This document shows positions 34,991-41,162 of a DNA stretch of 45,918 nt, in pieces. Every line of letters starts with the position of its first letter. Within the stretch, counting starts at the first letter, position 1. The notes beneath the pieces are model-generated. The model was not told the origin of the DNA, did not search any database, and saw only the letters and a list, made by a program, of their open reading frames with translations. The stretch comes from Desulfobotulus alkaliphilus (GTDB lineage Bacteria > Desulfobacterota > Desulfobacteria > Desulfobacterales > ASO4-4): positions 1 through 45,918 of the forward strand of contig NZ_VLLC01000028.1 in assembly GCF_007830435.1 (NCBI RefSeq), in the 5' to 3' direction. The translations under genes were made by a program, and so were the position numbers.

Positions 34991-35440
34991 CTATTTTATT
35001 CCACCGAAAACATATCTGGAAATCATATCTTCTATGTCTAAGGGTGATTCCGTTTCAAAAAGCATATCGCCTTCTTTAAGCAGAATGTCCGATCCTCCCG
35101 GGGAAAGCTGAATATATTTTTCCCCTATGAGTCCTGATGTTTTGATGGAGGCGATGGTATCTTCAGATACGGGAATGTTCTTATGAATTTTCAGGTCAAG
35201 GATGGCCACCAGCCGTTCCGGGTCCAGGGAAATCCGGCTGACACTGCCCACCTGTACCCCGGCAATTTCTATTCTGGCATTGTTTGTAAGTCCTGCAACG
35301 GAGGAAAAACGGGCCTGAATGGTGTAGAAATTGCTTCCGATCAGCTCCATCTTGCCCAGCCGTACCGTGAGATAGGCCGTGCAGAGAATCCCGATTATGA
35401 CAAAAATTCCAACGGTTGTTTCAAGGGTAAATTTCTTCAT
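34991..35440 (-). CDS. mlaD: MlaD-type MCE-domain protein
   Basis: A 149-residue protein with one N-terminal membrane helix (TVGIFVIIGILCTAYLTV) and a single MCE domain (about 40-120, FSSVAGLTNNARIEIAGVQV and TSGLIGEKYIQLSPGG). In the MlaFEDB complex it forms a periplasmic hexameric ring through which lipid passes. Length fits single-MCE MlaD proteins. It follows mlaF after 42 bases and has GGAGACAGG before the ATG. Confidence 0.93.
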   Translation of the reverse strand: MKKFTLETTVGIFVIIGILCTAYLTVRLGKMELIGSNFYTIQARFSSVAGLTNNARIEIAGVQVGSVSRISLDPERLVAILDLKIHKNIPVSEDTIASIKTSGLIGEKYIQLSPGGSDILLKEGDMLFETESPLDIEDMISRYVFGGIK

Positions 35441-35482
35441 CGCCTGTCTCCATGGATGTAAAAAACTTTTTGTTGGGATATT

Positions 35483-36238
35483 CTAATCAATGAACATACT
35501 TCCGGCTTCGCCGCGGAGAAACTGTCGGACAACCGGCGTTTCACAGGTCTGAATTTCTTCTGAGCTGCCGGAAAAAACAATCTGCCCTTCATCCAGCATA
35601 ATGATGTTCTGGGCAATGTGAAAAATGTCCGGGATTTCATGGCTGACCACAAGGGCTGTGAATCCAAGCTCTTTCTGGTAACTGGCAATCATGCTGTGCA
35701 CAGCATTTTTGCGTATGGGGTCCAGCCCTGTGGTGGGTTCATCAAAAAGAACCAGTTCCGGGTTTGTCACCAGTGCACGGGCCATGGCAACCCGCTTCAT
35801 CATGCCGCCTGAAATTTGTGAAGGATACTGGTTTTCTGTACCTTCAAGGTCAAGTTGTCTTAATCGTTCTCCGACCATTTTTTTGATTTCAGAAGGAGAC
35901 AGTTGTGTGCCTTCTTTAAGGGGGAGGGCAATGTTTTCAAAAATATTTAAGGAGTCGAACAGGGCACACCCCTGAAACATGTAACTCATTTTGTTTCTGA
36001 ATACCCTTGTTTCTTCCCGGCTCATTTCTTTTATGGGCTTTTCTCTGTAAAGAATTTCTCCCCCATTGGGCTGCATCAAACCGATGATGTGCTTAAGGAG
36101 AACACTTTTGCCTTCACCGCTTTTTCCGATGATGGCCGTGGTTTTGCCTTCCATAATATCAAGGGATATGCCACGGAGTACCGTTTTGTTTCCAAATCGT
36201 TTATGCACATTTACAAGTCGTATCAGAGGTGTTTCCAT
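35483..36238 (-). CDS. mlaF: MlaF-type ABC ATPase
   Basis: A 251-residue ATPase that powers the lipid transporter on the cytosolic face of the inner membrane. Walker A is GKSGEGKSVLLK, the signature is ISGGMMKRVAMARAL, and Walker B is ELVLFDEPTTGLDP followed by a Q/H-loop with LVVSHEIPD. It starts seven bases after the mlaE stop. The order mlaE-mlaF-mlaD-mlaC differs from the E. coli order mlaFEDCB. Confidence 0.94.
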   Translation of the reverse strand: METPLIRLVNVHKRFGNKTVLRGISLDIMEGKTTAIIGKSGEGKSVLLKHIIGLMQPNGGEILYREKPIKEMSREETRVFRNKMSYMFQGCALFDSLNIFENIALPLKEGTQLSPSEIKKMVGERLRQLDLEGTENQYPSQISGGMMKRVAMARALVTNPELVLFDEPTTGLDPIRKNAVHSMIASYQKELGFTALVVSHEIPDIFHIAQNIIMLDEGQIVFSGSSEEIQTCETPVVRQFLRGEAGSMFID

Positions 36239-36245
36239 GAATGTC

Positions 36246-37058
36246 TCACAGGAGTATGGAGGTGAGAATATAATCGGTAATCAGAATCAGTACCGAGCTC
36301 TGGACAACGGCGGATGTGGTTGAAAGCCCCACGCTTTTAGAACCGAAGCTGTTTTTTCTGCGGTGGGTGAAGTAGCCCTGATAGCAGCATACGGTGGCCA
36401 CCACAATGGAAAAGACCAGGGACTTCAGCAGACCGCCTGTGACATCACTGAGGAGAATACTGGATTCCACCCTTAAAAAATAGACCCCCGGATTGACGCC
36501 AAGGAGTTTGGAGCCTGTCAGGTAACCGCCAATGATACCCACAACATTGAAAACCGAAGCAAGGAGGGGGATGCTGATGATGGCTGCGGCCAGTCTGGGG
36601 CTGAAAAGGTAGCGGACCGGATGGATGTTCATGGTTTTAAGGGCATCAACCTGTTCGGAAATCCGGAGGATGCCGATTTCTGCCGTCATGGCGGACCCCG
36701 CTCTGGCTGCCACCATAATGGCCGTGAGCACGGGCCCCAGTTCCCGGATCAGGGTGAGGGCCACGGCGGAGCCGAGGAAGGCCTCTGAACCAAAACTCAC
36801 AAGGCTGTAGTATCCCTGCAGGCCCAGAACCATACCGGTGAAGAGGGCGGTCAGAAAGATGACAAGGAGGGATTTTGCACCGATGAAATAAACCTGCTGC
36901 AATATTTTCCGTATCTGAATGGGCCATGAAAAGATATGGTAGAATCCGGCAGCAAGGAAAAGGGTGAAATGACCGGCAAGCTGAATGCGGTACAGGACAA
37001 TGGCCCCCAGAGAATGCAGTATGCCAGAGCCTTGGGTGGGTGATTCATGCATCGTCAT
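36246..37058 (-). CDS. mlaE: MlaE-type ABC permease
   Basis: A 270-residue inner-membrane permease with five or six helices. MlaE motifs: FLTALFTGMVLGLQGYYSLV, LGSAVALTLIRELGPVLTAI, MVAARAGSAMTAEIGILRIS, EQVDALKTMNIHPVRYL and the C-terminal VVATVCCYQGYFTHRRKNSF. It is the first gene of the mla operon. The ATG at 37058 has AAGGA upstream. The STAS protein gene mlaB, which regulates the complex in E. coli, is not found in or near this operon. Confidence 0.94.
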   Translation of the reverse strand: MTMHESPTQGSGILHSLGAIVLYRIQLAGHFTLFLAAGFYHIFSWPIQIRKILQQVYFIGAKSLLVIFLTALFTGMVLGLQGYYSLVSFGSEAFLGSAVALTLIRELGPVLTAIMVAARAGSAMTAEIGILRISEQVDALKTMNIHPVRYLFSPRLAAAIISIPLLASVFNVVGIIGGYLTGSKLLGVNPGVYFLRVESSILLSDVTGGLLKSLVFSIVVATVCCYQGYFTHRRKNSFGSKSVGLSTTSAVVQSSVLILITDYILTSILL

Positions 37059-37348
37059 TATTGCTATCCTTAAAATTGTGCTGTGGGAAAACTATCAGGA
37101 AGGATATTGTATCCGGACTATGCTATAAGGGAAAAAATGCCGGGGTGTCAAGAAAAGCCGGAAGGAGGCAGGCGGCGGCCTGAAGGCCGCCATCATAATA
37201 ATTATAGAAGAGATTCGTTGGTGGGCCTTTTTGGAGGTGGGCTGAAAGAAGATTTAAAGAGAATTAAAAAAACATTAACATATTTTATTTTAAAATAAAA
37301 CAAATTTTTTTTTAAGTTTTTTGATGGATTAATGAAAGGAAGACGGGT
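37059..37348. other. Divergent control region between mlaE and the RNase H gene
   Basis: This region holds the promoters for both directions. A GC-rich tetraloop hairpin, GGCGGCC-TGAA-GGCCGCC, lies at 37174-37191. An 18-bp AT palindrome, TTTTATTTT/AAAATAAAA at 37283-37300, is followed by a T-rich run. Either may be regulatory. No gene is seen. Confidence 0.4.
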
Positions 37349-38071
37349 TTGGCATCAAAAAAATATTATGCAGTTCTCAGGGGCAAAAAGCCCGGTATCT
37401 ACAAGGTATGGACCGGAGGGGAGGGTGCTCAGGTTCAGGTCATGGGATTTCCCGGAGCCAGATACAAAGGCTTTGAAAAACTGGAGGATGCCGAAGCTTT
37501 CATGGCCGGAAAAGATTCTGTATCTTCTCCGGGATCTTCTGCCGCTGGTAAGAAAAAGGTTCGCCCATATGAGGACGCAGGTCTTGATCCTCTGGCCTAT
37601 CCCATCCATGTTTTCAGTGACGGCGGTGCCATTGGCAATCCCGGCCCCGGAGGTTATGGCAGTGTTGTGGTCATGGAAGATGGCAGCAGGCAGGAATTCA
37701 GTGGCGGTTTTTCCCTGACCACCAACAATCGCATGGAGCTTCTGGGAGCCATTATCGGCCTTGAAGCGGTGAAGGATGCGGGTGTTCCCATATTGCTGAC
37801 CTCGGATTCCAGATATCTGGTTCAGGGAATAGAAAAAAAGTGGGCAAGGGGCTGGCGGGCAAGGGGCTGGAAAAAATCCGATGGATCACAGGCATTGAAT
37901 CCGGATTTATGGAAGCGGCTTCTCGACCTTCTGGATCATATGGATGTGCGGTTTCAGTGGGTGAAGGGACACAGCGGGCATCTTGAAAATGAACGCTGTG
38001 ATGCCCTTGCCCAGTCCGCAGCCAGAGGCAGCAGCCTGCCTCCGGATACGGGCTATAAGGGCAAAGAATGA
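37349..38071 (+). CDS. rnhA: RNase HI with viroplasmin-like N-terminal domain
   Basis: A 240-residue ribonuclease that cuts the RNA strand of RNA-DNA hybrids. Residues 1-50 (KKYYAVLRGKKPGIYKVWTG) resemble the viroplasmin/RNase H1 hybrid-binding domain common in eukaryotic RNase H1 and in some bacteria. A Ser/Lys-rich linker follows. The catalytic domain shows all four acidic residues: Asp in VFSDGGAIGNPGPG, Glu in NNRMELLGA, Asp in LTSDSRYLVQG and Asp in ENERCDALAQ, plus the KGHSGH loop. The start is TTG, supported by AAAGGAAG seven bases upstream and by alignment of the N-terminal motif. Its stop abuts the stop of the convergent AAA+ gene. Confidence 0.92.
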   Translation: MASKKYYAVLRGKKPGIYKVWTGGEGAQVQVMGFPGARYKGFEKLEDAEAFMAGKDSVSSPGSSAAGKKKVRPYEDAGLDPLAYPIHVFSDGGAIGNPGPGGYGSVVVMEDGSRQEFSGGFSLTTNNRMELLGAIIGLEAVKDAGVPILLTSDSRYLVQGIEKKWARGWRARGWKKSDGSQALNPDLWKRLLDLLDHMDVRFQWVKGHSGHLENERCDALAQSAARGSSLPPDTGYKGKE

Positions 38072-39322
38072 TCATGTGGCGGATTTCTTCAGAAAACCCA
38101 TGGCGGCCTTTACGGGTTTGCCGGGTCTGAGCTGCAGGGCTTTCTGAATATCCAGCATCAGGGTATCCAGAGACAGGGTTTTCTTTACCATGTCCAGACC
38201 GATGAAATGGCCTGCCGCCAGAGATTCCAGCAGAGATCCTGAAGCAGCCCTTGCCGTTTCCATGGCAAGCTTTTTTCTTGCCAGATAATCTTTGCAGAAC
38301 CGGCTGATAAAGGCGCCTTTTTCATTGGGAATGCCATCGGCAAGCTGCAGGGCTTCTCCTTCGCTGATTTCTTCAAAAACCTCATGTTTTTTAAGGAAAA
38401 AACGCCACATGGCGGCTTTTTCACTGCGGCCCGGAGCCGGTATGCGTACGGGGGCCAGCCTGCCGTCCCGGATAAGGGTGTCGTCAAAGCTTTCCGGGTC
38501 TGCATTGGTGGTGATGCTGAAAACCAGATCCGGATAATTGGCAATGTATTTTTTCAGTACATCCACGGCTTCCTGATAGTAATCGGCACCGGAGCTGTTG
38601 TGGCTTTCGCTGCTCATGACAAGGGAGGTGGCCTCATCGAGAAAAATGAAGGCAGGCCTGCCGCTTTTGGCGGTTTTTTCTATAACCTCTGCAATGGCTG
38701 CGTCCAGATTGTGGGCAAGGGAGCCGATGTATTTTTCGCTTAAGGCGGCCACGTTCAGCTCGGCTGCATGGGCTCCGGCCCTTTCGTAAACATCGGCAAT
38801 GGCCCGCTGAAGGGCAGTTTTACCCGTACCGCCTTCACCATAGAGAATCACGCCGCTGCTTAAGGGTTTTTCCTGACGCAGCACTTCGGGAACGCTGGTG
38901 CGGATCAGCACTTCATTGAGAATCTCCGGAGCCATGAAGATGTCAAAGAGGGGGGCAAGCATTTCCCCGTAGGGCGTCGGGCTGGTCTGGCTCACATGGG
39001 TACGGGTGAGTTTTTCTTCTTTCTGCACAAGGGGTGCTTCATCAAGGCATAAAAAATCCGCATGGCGTTCCAGATTGCGGGATCTGGCTGCAAAGGGTGT
39101 AAACAGATCGCTTGTATCCACATCAAAGGGATTGGCTTCATTTCCTGTTCTTCGTATCAGCGGAGTGAGTTCCCCGGCGTAGCGTTTGGATACCTTTCCG
39201 TTCAGATGCAGCCAGAGCCGGTCATGTTCATCCCTGAAAACAGAACCGACCTGTCCGTATCCTTCTTCTCCGATATCCATGTTGCGAATGGCTTTATATT
39301 TTTTGAAGGCTTCAAGCATCAT
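38072..39322 (-). CDS. AAA+ ATPase, unknown role
   Basis: A 416-residue protein with one AAA+ module. Residues 1-70 form a small beta-rich N-terminal region (EEGYGQVGSVFRDEHDRLWL). Walker A is LYGEGGTGKTALQRA, Walker B is PAFIFLDEATS, sensor 1 is FSITTNADPESFDD, and an arginine-finger candidate lies in IRDGRLAPVRIP. It resembles the spastin/ClpX-like AAA group in a general way, but I recognise no specific family. The start has AGGGGG upstream. It is the only gene of its unit, preceded by a two-tier hairpin in the leader. A chaperone or remodelling role is inferred from fold only. Confidence 0.8.
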   Translation of the reverse strand: MMLEAFKKYKAIRNMDIGEEGYGQVGSVFRDEHDRLWLHLNGKVSKRYAGELTPLIRRTGNEANPFDVDTSDLFTPFAARSRNLERHADFLCLDEAPLVQKEEKLTRTHVSQTSPTPYGEMLAPLFDIFMAPEILNEVLIRTSVPEVLRQEKPLSSGVILYGEGGTGKTALQRAIADVYERAGAHAAELNVAALSEKYIGSLAHNLDAAIAEVIEKTAKSGRPAFIFLDEATSLVMSSESHNSSGADYYQEAVDVLKKYIANYPDLVFSITTNADPESFDDTLIRDGRLAPVRIPAPGRSEKAAMWRFFLKKHEVFEEISEGEALQLADGIPNEKGAFISRFCKDYLARKKLAMETARAASGSLLESLAAGHFIGLDMVKKTLSLDTLMLDIQKALQLRPGKPVKAAMGFLKKSAT

Positions 39323-39338
39323 GATATCCCCCTTTCAT

Positions 39339-39381
39339 AAACGCCACCAAGGGGAAATCCCCCTTGTTCCTGAGGGCGTTT
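39339..39381. promoter_or_regulatory. Two-tier hairpin upstream of the AAA+ gene
   Basis: The outer stem AAACGCC (39339-39345) pairs with GGCGTTT (39375-39381). The inner stem CAAGGGG (39348-39354) pairs with CCCCTTG (39360-39366). The structure ends about 17 bases before the AAA+ start codon and just upstream of its ribosome-binding site, so it may act in the mRNA leader. It could instead be a terminator of lost plus-strand genes. Confidence 0.4.
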
Positions 39382-39522
39382 GATGTTTTTATCGGCATGA
39401 AAAGGGAAAGCATTAAGATTTTTTCTTAAAAAAAACGCTTAAGGTTGAAAGACTTCAATTCCAGCAATTGAATTTTTGGTCCCTGATGCCCCTCTGCCCA
39501 GCATTTTTTGGGCACATAGTTA
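39382..39522. other. AT-rich spacer with weak stem-loops
   Basis: TTCAATT/AATTGAA with loop CCAGC (39454-39472) is followed by TTTTT on the plus strand and resembles a weak terminator. TGCCCA/TGGGCA around 39496-39513 is another short stem. No gene is seen. Confidence 0.3.
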
Positions 39523-39573
39523 TTCACCGGCTTTTTCCTTTATAAATACGGTGCCAAATCTCAGATTCAGCGC
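39523..39573 (-). pseudogene. 51-bp remnant of a glycyl-radical-enzyme gene
   Basis: On the minus strand the sequence reads ALNLRFGTVFIKEKAGE. It matches ALNLRLGTAFVKGKAGE in the intact glycyl-radical enzyme encoded at 41155-43590, with 13 of 17 residues identical and 41 of 51 bases identical without gaps. Stops follow at once and no similarity is visible upstream, so this is a fragment. It is too diverged to be a recent copy of the neighbouring gene and more likely descends from a second paralogue. Confidence 0.7.
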
Positions 39574-39715
39574 TCTTTCGACTATTATTTTGCTTTTTTG
39601 GCCTTTTCAGGTTACAAAAAAGGAGACGTTTAATCGATCTTTAGTCGTTTTTTTGCCGTAAGGCCTGTTATTTTTACCATTGGCCGAATAAAGGAAAACC
39701 AGAGAGGTAGCTTCC

Positions 39716-39937
39716 ATGAACAGACATCTGACTGCGATTATAGAGAGGGAGGGTGACGGCTACGTCGCTTTGTGCCCGGAAGTAGATGTGGCCAGTCAAG
39801 GAGATTCTATTGCTGAAGCAAGGGATAATCTACGAGAGGCTCTGGAACTGTTTTTTGAAACTGCGTCTGAGGAAGAAATCGGCTTACGATTGCACAAAGA
39901 GGTCTATATAACTCAATTAGAGGTGGCTGTTGGTTAA
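39716..39937 (+). CDS. hicB: HicB-family antitoxin
   Basis: A 73-residue protein of the HicB type: partial RNase H-like fold with REGDGYVALCPEVDVASQGD and SIAEARDNLREALELFFETA. It is short and lacks an obvious C-terminal DNA-binding helix-turn-helix, as in many small HicB-like proteins. It should neutralise the HicA toxin encoded next. GAGAGG lies about six bases before the ATG. The last eight bases overlap the hicA frame. The pair has the antitoxin-first order. Confidence 0.85.
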   Translation: MNRHLTAIIEREGDGYVALCPEVDVASQGDSIAEARDNLREALELFFETASEEEIGLRLHKEVYITQLEVAVG

Positions 39938-40148
39938 GCTGAAGGTTCTCTCGGGAAATGAAATCTGTAGAATCCTAGAAAATTACGGATTCGAAAAAGT
40001 GCGCCATCGTGGAAGCCACATCGTAATGCAAAAACAGCTTCCGGGAACCACCATCACGGTTCCGGTTCCTGATCATAAAGAGATTCGGACTGGAACCTTA
40101 TTGTCGATAATTCGTCAATCTGGCCTACCTCGCTCAGAGTTCGAATAA
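39930..40148 (+). CDS. hicA: HicA-family mRNA interferase toxin
   Basis: A 72-residue toxin with a double-stranded-RNA-binding-like fold that cleaves mRNA in this family. The active-site His is in RHRGSHIVMQK. The surrounding pattern, NEICRILENYGFEKVRHRGS then TVPVPDHKEIRTGTLLSIIR, is diagnostic. No ATG is available; the TTG at 39930 is preceded by AGAGGTGG at fitting distance, so translation is coupled to hicB. Length is normal and I see no disabling change. Confidence 0.87.
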   Translation: MVKLKVLSGNEICRILENYGFEKVRHRGSHIVMQKQLPGTTITVPVPDHKEIRTGTLLSIIRQSGLPRSEFE

Positions 40149-40159
40149 GAAGAATCGGC

Positions 40160-40238
40160 GTAATTATTCAGCAGCTTCGTACTGTTGCAAGGTCCCGTGG
40201 CTATTTGCAAGTGACATTGCAATCGTTTCGGATCAGAG
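40160..40238 (-). repeat. Dispersed repeat R1, copy 4 (truncated, inverted)
   Basis: Starts with the R1 end GTAATTATTCAGCA and continues with CTTCGTACTGTTGCAAGGTC and the TTGCAAGTGACATTGCAATC block, then stops within GATCAGAG, eight bases before the activase stop codon. Compared with copy 3 it lacks about 37 bases between two CAGCA motifs, which fits a slippage deletion. About three quarters of the element is missing. Confidence 0.8.
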
Positions 40239-40245
40239 AAGACTT

Positions 40246-41162
40246 TTATTCCAAGGCTTCATGCACCCCCATTCCATATTTTTTAAATATGCTGCCCGCC
40301 CGGAGAAGATCCTCTGCATCCGGCGTACGGATGACGGGCAACGACTCCGGCATTTCCGAAAGCCAGAGCCGCTTGCTGTTTCCGTGGTCATGATAAGGCA
40401 GGAGGGTGATTTCCCTGATCCCCAGACCGGATAAAAATGCGGCCCATCCGCTAAGGTTTTCCTCGCCGTTGGTGATGCCCGGCACCAGAGGAAGTCTTGG
40501 CCGGACAAGGGGGCCTTTTCCGACGTTCATGGCTTCTGCCGCCTCCCTCAGGTTGGCCTTGATTGGGGCATTCCCTTTACCACACCAGCGTTTATGGAGA
40601 TCCGTATCAAAGATTTTTACGTCAAAGAGCAGAAGATCCAGATGATGAAGAAGGGTTTTGGTATCAGGATTTTTAGCGTTAAACATCCCGCAGGTTTCCA
40701 TGGCAAGGTGAACGCCCTCTTTTTTCAGGCTGGCAGCAAGACCCGATAGGAAAGCGGGGAACATTCCCGCCTCTCCCCCGGAAAAGGTAACTCCCCCCCG
40801 GTAGCCTCAAAATTTGGATATTCCGGCCGCAGGCCTGCCAGAAGGTCCGCCTCGCTGAAAATTTCCCCCACGGCCGTCAGGGCTTCAGCCGGGCAGACCT
40901 GCACACAGGCAAGACAGAAAGAACAGGCCTCCGATGGACGGTTTTCCGGTAGCCTCAAGCCTTGAGGACAAACCTCAGCACACTGACCACAATCAAGGCA
41001 GCGGTGGGCCCTGAAGGCGATTTCCATTTCCTTTTTCCAGGATTCAGGATTCTGACACCAGACACAGCGTAAGGGGCAGCCTTTAAAAAAAACCGTTGAA
41101 CGGATGCCGGGGCCATCATGGATACAGCAGTGCTGAATGGAAAAAATCAGAGGATTATCCAT
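40246..41162 (-). pseudogene. Glycyl-radical-enzyme activating enzyme, frameshifted
   Basis: A radical-SAM activase split into two frames (41162 to 40725, and 40764 to 40246). The first part has the radical-SAM CxxxCxxC in KGCPLRCVWCQNPES and two inserted ferredoxin-type clusters (CLDCGQCAEVCP and CSFCLACVQVCP). Its frame goes wrong at a C7 tract (40793-40799; G7 in the mRNA). With one more G the reading becomes TGGGVTFSGGEAGMFPAFL, the conserved SAM-binding GGE region, and continues into the second part (FDVKIFDTDLHKRW, RPRLPLVPGITN, LLPYHDHGNSKR). The enzyme would abstract hydrogen from the glycyl-radical enzyme encoded just upstream, whose end overlaps this start by eight bases. Real mutation, phase-variable tract or sequencing error cannot be separated here. 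Confidence 0.9.

Noticed and set aside
39577-39648. CGACTA ... TAGTCG inverted repeat upstream of hicBA as an autoregulatory operator
   Set aside because: Half-sites are only six bases and more than 60 bases apart. No promoter could be placed, so it is not listed as a site.
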